Of a stretch of 64,000 nucleotides of DNA, positions 46,409 through 57,399 are shown one piece after another. This DNA comes from Narthecium ossifragum (taxonomy: Eukaryota > Streptophyta > Magnoliopsida > Dioscoreales > Nartheciaceae), in assembly GCA_963920575.1 (NCBI GenBank), contig OY986974.1:21621042-21685041 (forward strand). The letters run 5' to 3'. The first letter of the stretch is position 1. The number at the start of each line of letters is the position of its first letter. The position numbers and the translations under genes are program-made. The notes beneath the pieces were generated by a model. The model was not told the DNA's origin. It worked only from the letters and a program-made list of their open reading frames with translations, and did no database searches.

Positions 46409-46981
46409 CATAGGTTGGATTCATGAGGGATCTGATACAATCAGGAATCTAGGTGTTTACAGTATGATATGAGAAAGGGACATCCAAATTGTTTGAACCA
46501 CCACAGTTAGAATAGCTGGATTTTGGTATCCATCAATCTTAGTTCTATGTCAACATGCATTGCAGTACTCCAAGAACACAAATAATTAACTAATCCTAAT
46601 TTATGCATCAACTACTTAACAGATGCAAAGTCGACATCCGGTTCTGATCTTGGCTATCGAGTTTTCACACCTAAGTTATCTCCTTAATTTGAATATATAT
46701 ATGGCTGATCAAATTGGTGAAAACTCCTAATCAGCTGATCAATGCGAGGAGAGCTAAGAAAGCAAGATAAGATCCTTCATGCATGCATGATGTCTATATT
46801 AATTTCTGCAACCCCTTTTTGGAATTGATATGAGTGTAATTGTTATTTTTTATACGAGGTTTGTTCAATACTATAGACTAACCCGCCGGACCGAAGCCGC
46901 CCGTTGCCATCCCTAACTGTCGCACTTCTTGTAGCTGGGCAACTTAAACCCAATCCTTCGCTCTACCTGATCAGCTTGCAC

Positions 46982-46982
<1 letters not shown>

Positions 46983-47039
<57 letters not shown>
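46983..47039. repeat. AT dinucleotide microsatellite
   Basis: An uninterrupted (TA)n run of about 55 bp. A shorter one sits at the homologous place in copy 2 (55924-55958). Confidence 0.95.
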
Positions 47040-47040
<1 letters not shown>

Positions 47041-47680
47041 TACGTTAGACAATCCGGACTGACATCCTTCTCACATGAAGACCTAATCAAGCATTATATT
47101 GCTCAGCAGACGGGAAGTCCACATCCAAATCGCCTATCCGTACTTGCATGCATGCATGCATACCCATCTGTCCCGTTTGTACCAATCACTAAAATCGTGG
47201 ACAATTTCTAAACTAGCTGAAATATCTCTATATTCCCGTAATTAAAATTTCATCATCAAGCACAAAATTAGCTTGTCCTCAATTTACCCCCTCCAAAAAA
47301 AAGAAATACAAGAAAATTAAGAGCTTTCCATTTTTCCAAGAAAATATTATCATAAGGTCATTGTTGTCCCTCTAAAAAGATGGTCATTGCTGTCCTCCCA
47401 TACATAGGGAGGAGGACAAGATTAGATAAAAAGCCCACTGTTGCCACTTCCATATAGAACCATGCACGCATCAGGATCCATGCATGGAGAAGTAGGATAG
47501 TAGTACAGGCGCATAGCTAGATCTCCCTCTATGAATGGCATTTTGGGCAACTCACTGTTACTTGCAGATGCTTCCTCATGCTGCAAAACACTCACGCTGG
47601 CAACATTCATTGCGTAGGGGTCTTGGTCTTCCCTTCATAATTAAAAACAGTTCGCTGGGGTAGTTGCACCCCTCCCTCTG

Positions 47681-47689
<9 letters not shown>

Positions 47690-47711
<22 letters not shown>

Positions 47712-47773
47712 GCCTTCCCTACGTAATTACTTCCCACACCTTATAAATGCCCTCATCTCCTTGTCTCCAGACC

Positions 47774-47809
<36 letters not shown>
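47690..47809 (+). promoter_or_regulatory. KCS core promoter: TATA box between two CT-repeat tracts
   Basis: A TATA-like TTATAAATG lies at 47741-47749, between CT repeats at about 47690-47712 and 47774-47809. The second tract would be in the 5' leader, where CT-rich stretches are common in plants. The start codon is 216 bp downstream of the TATA box. Prediction from sequence only. Confidence 0.5.
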
Positions 47810-47810
<1 letters not shown>

Positions 47811-47964
47811 GTTCTCATCAACACATTTCTTCAATTCTTGTTAGTTTAGCTACTGCCATCTAACTCATCTCCTCTAACAAAATCTTTCTGAAGTAGTACT
47901 ATCTGAGATTGCTTGGTTATCAAGAATCTTTCGTAAATTAACAGTGGAATTGAGGTCTCAGAAT

Positions 47965-50900
47965 ATGGCAGATAGAAAGCGGGATTCTGAAGCTGAACCT
48001 GCAGCACCAGCTGCTCCGGCGCCTCCCCTCCCGAGCTTCGTCCAATCCGTAAAGCTCAAATACGTGAAGCTCGGGTACCACTACTTGATCTCCCACGGCA
48101 TGTACCTCGTCCTCCTCCCTCTCATCTTCGCCGTCTCCACCACCTTCTCCTCTCTCTCCATGGCCGACATCCAGCTGCTCTGGGAGCACCTCCGGCTCAA
48201 TCTGGTCGCCGTGGTGTCCTGCGCGTCTGTCCTGGTGATCTGCTCGACCATTTACTTCATGACCCGTCCCCGGCCGGTCTACCTGCTGAACTTCTCCTGC
48301 TACAAGCCGGAGGACGCCCGGAAGGTCACCCGGGAGATCTTCATGGAGCGGTCGGCGCTGGCCGGGGCGTTCACCGAGGAGAACCTGGTGTTCCAGAGGA
48401 AGATACTGGAGCGGTCCGGGCTCGGGCAGGACACGTACTTCCCGGAGGCGGTGCTCAACGTGCCGCCCAACCCCTGCATGGCGGAGGCCAGGAAGGAGGC
48501 GGAGATCGTGATGTTCGGCGCCGTCGACGACCTCCTGGCCAAGACCGGGGTCCGGGCCAAGGACATTGGCATCGTGATCGTGAACTGCAGCCTGTTCAAC
48601 CCCACGCCGTCGCTCTCCGCCATGATCGTAAACCACTACAAGCTCAGGGGGAACATCCTCAGCTACAATCTTGGAGGGATGGGGTGCAGCGCCGGGCTCA
48701 TCTCCATAGATCTTGCAAAGCAGCTGCTCCAGGTTCGTAATCATCAACTCATGAATCACACAAAGATTTTGGCAGTTGGGTGGTTGAGCTGTTCATTTAT
48801 TATGAGGAGTGATAAATAGCCAACCCCAACCTCATGTGTCATGTCTGGATTGTCGCCACCTGGCGATCCATATTTCAGATGCCAAGATGGATGGAGGAGA
48901 TTGTCACCCAGCCAAATAAAGGTTAACGGGTTAACGGTTAAAATCCGACCCGGTAGATGATCATTTGCACACGTGATGGTGTGAAATCTGGATTGCCCAC
49001 ACGGCAACGATCATGAGGATAGCCAACCCCGCATGCGCTTAGCTATATATCACTACTCTTTATTATTTCATGGATGCTTAGATTTTGCTTTCTCATAATA
49101 TATGCATGTTTATCTATATTGGTGTTGTTTAGGACATATCTGGGTAGTTATCAGCAATTATGGAGCTTAAATGAAAAATTGATGTGGAAATTAATTATCT
49201 AGACAATAGCATCTGTCAAACCTCTAAATTGGTTGGATGAAAAATAAAATTAGTATGGGCTAGAAATCCAATTTGAACTATCATTCTTATATGAGGCTAT
49301 GGTTATAAGTGAAACTTTCGTTGTCCTACGTGGCGGGAGAATGCCCTAGGTGGAGCCTATATGACGCATATGTCGCATGATAATTATAAGTTGATGGGGG
49401 TTTAGTGGGAGGGAGTTATTGGGTGGTTATTGGGGTGGGGTTGGTGATTACCTTGCCAGGTGGCAGGGGATATAACTAGTATACATATATATATATATAT
49501 GTGTGAATTCTCATTTCCATTATTAAAAAAGCTTGCATTTTAAATCCACTTTACTTAATTTCTTCCTTATAATTTGGAATCGATTTGTATTTTCCCGGCC
49601 AAACAGACCATATTTTCACAGGTAAGTTCCTTACTAAGTGAAGCCCCAGTGAAAAACGGCTTATTTTGTAATCAAAACACAAAATATTATTAAATTATAA
49701 AGTAATATATAGATCAAAATTAATATGCAAAATTTTCCATTGTTGCATACACCTTATTATGGTCAAACTAGTCAAACTTCTAGAATGATTAGCTTAATTA
49801 GATTTCAACAAAAGTCGCGGTTTATGTACATGGGCAGAGCATGTATATTACACATGTTCTCGAATCGGTAGTGAGATACCGATTGGTTGATCTAGTCCAT
49901 CAGTATTGTTACCGATGGACTAAATCAACCAATCGGTATATACCTACCGATTGAATGTATTAATGATCGAATCGGCGGTGAGATCCTGATTGGTTAATCT
50001 AGTCTATCGATACTGTGATTGATCTAGTCCATTGGTAGAATAATACCAATGAAATAAATCAATTAATCGGTAGATATCAACCGATTAGATGAATATACAT
50101 GTCATGTACACAAATTTTTATCTTTTCAACAATTATTTTTTCCATCAAGTGATGAACTACATAGAGTCCCAACTAGTATTATGTCAGGATTGATGGATTC
50201 ATTCAGGTTTCAACTTGTAGCAATTAATTCATGAGAATTCGCACCACGATTAATTGAGTGAAATTATGAAGCTTATTAATTAATTAATTAATTAATTCAT
50301 GCGTGCAGGTGAAAGTTCCATTGAAAAACGCCCTGTTTTGTGATGCAAGCACAAAATGGTACTAAATCATTGATTTGGGTGCGCATGTACATCATAAATG
50401 ATACTAAATCATAAAAGACATTGATTTGGGTATATGGGTCAGGGTATGTACATCATGACATAAACATCATTCGATCGGTAGATATCTACGAATTGATTCA
50501 CTTGGTCCATTGGTAGAACATTACCGATGGATTAGAATCGATAGACATCCACCGATTGAATATATCAATTATCGAATAAGTAGAACACTACCGATTGATT
50601 GATCTAATCCATCGGTAGTCCATCGGTAAAACACTACCGATGGATTAGATGAATCAATCGGTAGACATTTACCGATTGAAAGGATGTGTAATGTACATGG
50701 CCACGTGGAGATTGCAAGGATGTGCAATGTACTTGTCATGTACGCAAATCTTTATCCAATCATAAAATAAGAATTTAAACACATTTAAAATGCAAATTCT
50801 CCACTATTAAAAACACCTTATCAGGCATGGTCAAAATAGTCAATTTTTTAGAATTGTCAGATTTAATGTCAACAATTATCTTTTCCCATTAATTGATGAA

Positions 50901-51903
50901 CTACTTAAAGTCCCAAGTTATGGGAAATTAATGTTGTTATTGGAAATTATCACACTAGTGCTGTGTTAGCTAGGATTGATGGATTCATTCAATTTTCTTT
51001 TCAACTTGTAGGCTTGTAGCTATTAATTTATGAGAATTAGCATCACTATTAATTGATTGAATTGGAATTATTAAGCTTAATTATTAGTTAATTAATTCAT
51101 GCATGCATGCATATATGCAGGTAAATCCAAATTCCTATGCTTTAGTTGTTAGCATGGAGAACATCACCCTCAACTGGTACTTCGGCAACAACCGCTCCAT
51201 GCTCGTCTCCAACTGCCTCTTCCGCATGGGCGGCGCCGCCATCCTCCTCACCAACCGCCGCTCCGACCGCCGCCGCTCCAAGTACCAGCTCGTCCACACC
51301 GTCCGCACCCACAAGGGCGCTGACGACCACTCCTACCAGTGCGTCTTCCAGGAGGAGGACTCCACCGGCAGCGTCGGCGTCGCCCTCTCCAAGGACCTCA
51401 TGGCCGTCGCCGGCAACGCCCTGAAGACCAACATCACCACCCTTGGTCCGCTGGTCCTCCCCATCTCCGAGCAGCTCCTCTTCTTCCTCACCCTCGTTGC
51501 CCGGAAGGTGTTCAAGATGAAGGTCAAGCCCTACATCCCGGACTTCAAGATGGCCTTCGAGCACTTCTGCATCCACGCCGGCGGCCGGGCGGTGCTAGAC
51601 GAGCTGGAGAAGAACCTAGAGCTCAGTGAGTGGCACATGGAGCCGTCCAGGATGACGCTGTACCGGTTCGGTAACACGTCCAGCAGCTCACTGTGGTACG
51701 AGCTTGCCTACACGGAGGCGAAGGGGAGGGTCCGGCGAGGCGACCGGGCTTGGCAGATCGCCTTCGGATCCGGGTTCAAGTGCAACAGCGCCGTCTGGAG
51801 GGCGCTAAGGAACGTCGATCCGGCGAAGGAGAATAGCCCATGGAGCAGCGAGATTGATAAGTTCCCAGTTCATGTGCCAAAGGTGGAGAAGGTGGCAACA
51901 TGA
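47965..51903 (+). CDS. 3-ketoacyl-CoA synthase (KCS11-like), two exons
   Basis: Exons 47965-48732 and 51121-51903 (stop TGA) give 516 aa. KCS enzymes condense malonyl-CoA with long-chain acyl-CoA, the first and chain-length-setting step of the ER fatty acid elongase, feeding waxes, suberin and sphingolipids. Two membrane segments lie near residues 46-64 and 80-99. The FAE1/CUT1 condensing domain follows, with catalytic Cys241 in GGMGCSAG, His408 in [11 protein letters not shown] and Asn441 in FGNTSSSS. The text [13 protein letters not shown] is typical of the KCS4/9/11/17 clade. A GTG-initiated frame extends upstream to 47944; I chose the ATG at 47965. The coding sequence is very GC-rich. The 2.4-kb intron contains a tandem duplication and two MITEs. 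All key residues are present. Confidence 0.95.
49300..49486 (+). mobile_element. Helitron-like 3' terminus in the KCS intron
   Basis: It ends with a hairpin (CTTGCCAGGTGGCAGGG), 7-8 bases, then CTAGT at about 49478-49482, as in Helitron 3' ends. Upstream gtgggagggagttattgggt-type sequence is shared with the inverted copy at 27545-27665, and weakly with 2075-2235. The 5' end is not defined. Confidence 0.5.
49812..50123. mobile_element. Foldback MITE of the ATCGGTA family, KCS intron copy 1
   Basis: 312 bp with a perfect 9-bp target duplication TTTCAACAA (49803-49811, 50124-50132). The interior contains a 30-bp hairpin (49876-49905 versus 49910-49939, 28 of 30 paired, 4-base loop) built from ATACCGATTGG...CCAATCGGTAT, with further ATCGGTA/TACCGAT pairs around it. 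The homologous position in intron unit 2 (about 50868) is empty. Confidence 0.8.
50417..50757. mobile_element. Foldback MITE of the ATCGGTA family, KCS intron copy 2
   Basis: 341 bp flanked by a 10-bp direct repeat AATCATAAAA (50407-50416, 50758-50767). The ends are inverted and related (left GATTTGGGTATATG; reverse complement of the right end GATTTGCGTACATG). The interior has repeated ATCGGTAGA..TCTACCGAT-type inverted motifs. It is an independent insertion from the one at 49812. Confidence 0.75.
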
Positions 51904-52799
51904 GAATTATATTATATATCATGATCACCACGCATGCAATTTATATTAGATTAAGTGTTTAATTAATGGTTTAGAAAAGTAGTAGTATTACTTTTTTTTT
52001 TTTTTAAAAGGTAGTGGGTGTTATATGTATTTTTATGAAAATTTATGAGTGGGGTTAAAATTAGTTGAGAGTGAGCGTGGATTTATCATTAGTTGTTTCG
52101 CATTAGAACTTTATTCGTGTGATAAATTAATTAAATATAGCACATAACATGTATATGCATCGCAACTCTTTTTAGGACACATCGTGTTAATGATTGGGGT
52201 TAAAATTAGTGGAAAAGAAAGAAAATAAAAATAAAAAGAAGAACCACGTTTCCAAGATTTTTTCTGATCTTAAAGCCTAGTCTTAAATTTCGGACCCGAA
52301 CCATCAGCTCGCTCTCAATTGAAATTAACCTGGTCGGGCTTTACCCAGGCTTGAGAGTCTGTGTCGGAGCCCAAAACAGAATGGGTCTCTTGGAACGATC
52401 CTGGATTAATCTTGAATAGGACCCAAATTTTGTGACAAAACTTCGGCCCAAGCCCATAGGAGATCAACAGGGCTGTATCCAGTCTTCATAAATTTATCAA
52501 TAATTATCATTACAAATTACTTTGTATGTAAAATTTTATTTCTTGACACAAAATTTTATTGGGTCAATTTCATAGGTACCCCAATAAAAGTTTGTATTAC
52601 GAAAACAGCCCCACCCTCAAAATCTATGATTATAAACAAAAATGCCCAAGTTACTTCCGGCAAATATATCCTCAATATATTCCTAAGCCACCACTTTATT
52701 CCAAGAATAATGATCCGTCCTCCGATCCACCCACATGGTCATGACACCCATATATGCATGTTCATGCATTACATATATACGTACTAATGTATTATATCT
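51904..52799 (+). other. KCS 3' UTR and spacer
   Basis: AT-rich. A T-run at 51991-52003. A GC-richer degenerate patch at 52290-52480 with repeated ggcttt/cccag words. No gene recognised. Confidence 0.45.
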
Positions 52800-52829
52800 A
52801 TTTTTATATATGCAAGTATCCATATATGT

Positions 52830-54025
52830 GTGAATGGTGACGCTTCAAATCTCTGATGGCTTATGCTATCTGGATCATTTGGAAGGAGAGGAACAAGGTT
52901 GGCTTTAAAGGGGAAGAAGACCTTGTGGAGGTGGTGGTTAGGAGAGTTTGACGGCAGGTGGAGAACTTCGACAGGGTGCGAGGAAAAATAGGAGACGTAA
53001 GACAATTACTGGCAAAGATGGAGGATTGTATCATACAAGTGGATGCCTCTTGGACCATAGACGCGGCATCGGTGGGTGTTGTAGGAGGAACCCGAGACGA
53101 GGCACGATGGGTTGTTGGTCGTACTGTTAAGGCCGGTTCTATCTTAGAAGCTGAGATGGCTGCTGTGTTAGAGGCTGTTAAAGAAGGTCGTCGTCGAGAC
53201 TTGACTAGATGCACAGTGGAGACGGACTCACGATGGGTGGTTGGCGCAGGGTAAACGTGGGATCTCTCGTCAAGAGAGAAGAATCGACCTCTCTATGGGA
53301 GAGACAATCAGATTTCTCAAAGGGGAGAAAACAAAACCCTAACTTTCATCAAAAACCAAAAACTTCAATACAAGCCCTAACTCCTTTTATAGACTAAGGA
53401 GATAGACTCAAATCTCAAATCAACTACTAATCAAACTAATCCTGAAATCAGAAAACGGAATTTACCAAATATGGAAAGTCCTAAAAAAAGGAAAATTACC
53501 AAATAAGGGAAGTTTTACTAAAAACGGAAATTTGAGGCATCAGATGAAGGAATTTGGGCTTTTGAGGGTCCGTTCATGGGGGATTGTAGGTCTCGTCGAG
53601 CCGGTCGTTTTGACACCTCATGAGCCCCGATCGGCCTCCGGGATAAAAAATTGTGCATCCTACGGCCACGGTCGTCCGGACACCTGATTCGAACGGAGGG
53701 AACTCCTTGACTTGCATCAGTGGTGGAGATACTCAATGGATGTAGATTATGGTCACCGGAGGTTGAGCACTGCGCTCGTATGGTATGGTATGAGGTTTTG
53801 GGTTTAGGCATTGTATTGTTCTTGTACATTCCTCGAGTTTGTAATGTGAACGCCGATGTTGTGATTCGGTCATGTAGGGAGTCTAACTCTGGTTTGGATT
53901 GGTCTTAGGAGGGAGGCCACGACCCTCCGATTTGGGCTGACTCTGATTTGGGCTGATTTGGGATTTGATGTAAGTGAAATTTTTCTACTAATATAGCAAA
54001 TCGGCTCAACTCAAAAAAAATAAAA
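52830..54025 (+). mobile_element. LINE 3' remnant interrupted by a solo LTR
   Basis: It begins within ORF2 (readable: LMAYAIWIIWKERNKVGF near 52855-52908) and continues into an RNase H domain (IIQVDASWT, EAEMAAVLEAV, VETDSR). After the solo LTR it resumes (RVCNVNADVVIRS). It ends in an A-rich tail (54010-54030). One stop precedes the RNase H part. Inactive. Its left end is uncertain. Confidence 0.8.
53242..53719 (-). mobile_element. Solo LTR (478 bp) inside the LINE RNase H region
   Basis: TG...CA ends with a perfect 5-bp target duplication GTGGT (53237-53241, 53720-53724). Removing the LTR and one repeat rejoins the RNase H reading frame. On the minus strand a TATA-like CTATAAAAGG lies at about 53385-53394, suggesting minus orientation. 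No internal region is left, so it arose by LTR-LTR recombination. Confidence 0.9.
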
Positions 54026-54041
54026 AAAAATATATATATAA

Positions 54042-55921
54042 GGGAGCTGCATGACACACATAGTCTGAACACCAAAGATGAGTTGGCTTGTGAGCTTTAA
54101 ATTTCTTGTCAACTTCAAACAACCTCCAACCAATATCCATATACATAAGCTTCAAATAAAAGTCTAGGACTCTTGGGTCAAACCAGTCAATCAAGTCAAC
54201 TTAATAATGGCATGGGTTCTAAAGGGGATAGAGTTGTGTTGAACCATCTCATGGTAATCATTTATGACTCTTGATAAAGTGATGTTTGGTCATTTTTGTA
54301 TTGCATTTCATAGTCTAACTTCATTTCTTTCCCATCATTTTTGGGCCGAAAATTTTCAAGAGAATCTCTATTTTTTATTTTTTATTTTAAGAATCTTTAA
54401 TTTATACATCAAAATTATATATGTAACTAAAGAGGATAAAATTGTACATGAAATATCCAATGATTTAGGCGAGACGAATCTAAAAGTAGTCCATCAGAAA
54501 CCTCTGGAAAAAATGACATGCATCATCACTATATAGCCCAAATTTACCCGTGAATATCGACTTTAAGGAGTAAACTTAGACGAGGTTTAAATTCAGGACC
54601 ATTGCTCTAATATCATTTTTTCACTTAAGTAGTCAAAAAAAAAAAGGAAGGCTAATGCATAAGACATGAATTAAACTGCAACTTTAACATACCTCCTCAG
54701 TAATACATCTATGTTGCTTCTAGATGCTAAGAATAGAAATGTGATAGTAATGAGGAAGTCAAAACACTGGAACAGGTGGTCTCAAATTTGTAGGAGAAGA
54801 ATGAACTGCTCAACCATACTTCATAGAAGATGATACATAGTTAGAACACCTCATCTATGAGGTGGTTTGTGAAGCTTAAATTTGTTGCCAACTACAAATT
54901 TAAAAGATTTGAACCAGTCAATCAAGCCGATTTAATAATTGCAAACATGGGGTTTTTAAAAGCGGTCCAGTTGTGATGATCCCATCCCAGTTGTTTCCTA
55001 TCATTGGCTCAAGCCTTTTATTTTGTCTAATCTCCAAGCCATCCTTAGCTCATTTTTAATGGTTATAAATTGAAATGACCAATTTGAATTTCTTGGCCTA
55101 CTCTCATTTACTCTTTTGAAGTTACCACCTCAATTGATTCAGGTTCAAAGTTTTGATTTCGGTATAGGTTTTGACATCCCATTTATGTTTTAATTCATAG
55201 AAAATTTTGTTTTGAGTGAACGAAAAGAATCCAAACTGCACAACAATGTCTTAATTGTAGAACTATACTATTAATCTCAGCAAAGTTTTGAATTTAAAAA
55301 ATAAGTTTGTTGTTGTGATATTCCCAAGTTTCTTTTCTTCCCTAAAGAAGCATTCCAATTGAGTTGGACTGCACACTCAATGACTCTATCTTACACTCAA
55401 ATTGTGTTCTACGTTTGAAAAGACTTTACTCAAAATGACAAGCAGTTGTGTGACTGTTGCTTTCTCGCACTAATGTATCCAAGTCTTTTGATAGGTTGGA
55501 TTCATGGAGGATATGACACAATCAGGAATCTAGGTGTTTACTGTATGATATGAGAAAGGGACATCCGAATTGTTTGAACCACCACAGTTAGAATAGCTGG
55601 ATATTGGTATCCATCAATCTTAGTTCTATGTCAACATGCATTGCAGTACTCCAAGAAGACAATTAATTAACTAGGCCTAATTTATGCATCAACTGCTTAA
55701 CAGATGGAAAGTCGACATCCGGTTCTGAGCTTTGCTTAATTTGCATATATATATGGCTGATCAAATTGGTGAAAACTCCTAATCAGCTGATCAATGCAAG
55801 GAGAGCTAAGAGAGCAAGATAAGATCCTTCATGCATGCATGATTTCTATATTAATTTCTGCAACCCCTTTTTGGAATTGATATGAGGGTGATTGTTATTT
55901 TTTATACGAGGTTTGTTCAAG

Positions 55922-55960
<39 letters not shown>

Positions 55961-56230
55961 TACGTTAGATAATCCGGACTGACATCGTTCTCACACGAAG
56001 ACCTAATCAAGCATCCAATCCAAGTCTTTAAATTTCAACACAAAGCTCGGCTTTATTAAAGCATGCAAATATTGCTCAGCAAACGGGAAGTCCACATCCA
56101 AATCGCGTATACGTACTTGCATGCATGCATACCCATCTGTCCCATATGTACGAATCACTAAAATTGTGGATAATTTCTAAGCTAACTGAAATATCTCTGC
56201 ATTCCCGTAATTAAAATTTCATCATCTAGC
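54042..56230 (+). repeat. Segmental duplication, copy 2 (downstream of KCS)
   Basis: Same order and orientation as 42868-47275. It lacks the LINE (43400), the 262-bp segment at 44084 and the 1.57-kb insert. Homology stops at 56230, exactly where the LTR-like sequence 56231-56820 begins. If the duplication originally extended further it would reach a second KCS promoter, now displaced. Confidence 0.85.
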
Positions 56231-56820
56231 TGTTCCCCGGAAAAACAGGGAGCACAACAGGGGGTGCGCCCGGGATGGGCGTGTTGTCGCAGTGTACGTG
56301 AGATGTGTCAATCGTTGCTCATGGAGAATAGCTCATGGAGAAGATCAGAATGATGACGGGTTCTGCCGCGCCTCAATTAAGAGGACTTTTGAAAGTTCTA
56401 CATCTAAGTTTATATTATGGTTGTAGCTACTCCTATTGAAGGTTGAAGACTATTCCTACTCCTAGGTAGATTAATGGCTACTCCTGCTCCTATATAAAGT
56501 AAGGATATGCTACTCCTAGGTATTTAGAGTGCTGGTTATGCTAATCCTAGGTAGAAGAAGAAGAGCTATGCTACTCCTAGGCAGAAGAAATAGTAGGAAT
56601 AAAGAGAATTCATTGATGATTGTATTCGTGTTACAATTCGCTTCTTCCACAAGATATTTATAGCAATCTCTAGAGAGTAACTTTGCAACTTCCCATGATC
56701 CCATATTGCCCCTATAACTTCTTACGGTTGCACCCCATGATCTCCTATGATTAAGCTCAACCATGTATCAGTTTTGACCATCTTTTTGACCCAAAAATAT
56801 GTCAAATTTTGGCGGTAACA
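56231..56820 (+). mobile_element. Candidate LTR (TG...CA, 590 bp)
   Basis: It starts TGTTCCCCGG directly at the break of the segmental duplication and ends GGCGGTAACA, with an internal TATA-like CTATATAAAG (56490-56499) and repeats of TACTCCTAGG (about 56458-56580). No partner LTR or target duplication found in the window. It could be the left end of a larger nested element. Confidence 0.5.
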
Positions 56821-57399
56821 CAATGCCCTCATTTTTTCCGTGTGAGTTGAAAAACTCGCATGGAAAAATAACGTCATCAAGCTCAGTGCCATGATAAGTC
56901 TTTCAACAAACAGGCATATTCGATTGGATTGAAGATTAAAACATGAACCAATGATAGAGAAAGAAACCCTAGTCCTTACTTAGTCATCCATCCGCCATGC
57001 CTGAAGATTTCTTGTCCATGGATGGTGGATTGGTCTTCTTCCTCCTCTAGAAAAGTAAGAAAAACGTTTGAAAAACGTCCCTTTGAAGCCCCCCTTGAGT
57101 AACCCTAAGTTTAATATTTATAGCCTCCAAAAGTCTTAAACTCAGGTTAGATCCGGTTTCGTATTTACGCTCGCGGTCGATCTAACGATCGATGAGTCGG
57201 TCGACCGTCAACTGTGCCACTTTATTTGGAAAAGCGGTGGTTGATCTTCGCATCGACCTTGAGAAGCCTTTTTCATGACAGAAGCTCACGGTCGATCTGG
57301 CGGATGATGCGACGGTCAATCATCACTATAGTGAGCACGACGGTCGATTTGACGGATGATGCGACGATCAACCCATCACCCACGCCTAGCTTAGAATGC
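56821..57399 (-). other. LTR promoter region with GATCGAT-type array
   Basis: Non-coding. On the minus strand a TATA box (GGCTATAAATATTA, about 57113-57125) follows an array of paired CGGTCGATC/GATCGACCG-like motifs at 57175-57370. The block is contiguous with the gypsy LTR fragment to its right and is probably its promoter part. Confidence 0.5.

Larger units (their letters stand above)
42868..47275 (+). repeat. Segmental duplication, copy 1 (upstream of KCS)
   Basis: It aligns in order with 54042-56230. Landmarks are gggagctgcatgacacacat at the start, the gaaggctaatgcataagaca block, the ttttgatttcggt block, the atccttcatgcatgcatga block, an AT microsatellite and a cccgtaattaaaatttcatcatc end. 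Copy 1 is longer because it holds extra insertions at 43400-43595, about 44084-44345, 44839-46408 and about 46885-46980. Confidence 0.85.
49619..51120 (+). repeat. Tandem duplication of the 3' part of the KCS intron
   Basis: Unit 1 (about 49619-50308) and unit 2 (about 50309-51120) share a start (aggtaagttcc / aggtgaaagttcc with gaaaaacgsc) and an end (gatgaactac, ggattgatggattcattca, ttaattaattcatgc...gcag). Each unit has one foldback MITE, at different positions. Unit 1 therefore ends with an acceptor-like gcag at about 50308 that is a duplicate of the true acceptor at 51119-51120. Confidence 0.8.

Noticed and set aside
47944..47964. Seven-codon upstream extension of the KCS ORF
   Set aside because: The extension starts with GTG, not ATG; the first in-frame ATG is at 47965 and is followed by a normal KCS N-terminus.
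47938..48759. 273-codon ORF antisense to KCS exon 1
   Set aside because: It is a shadow of the GC-rich coding strand and has no recognisable domain.
51142..51629. Several ORFs antisense to or out of frame with KCS exon 2
   Set aside because: They are compositional shadows; the catalytic motifs are all in the annotated frame.
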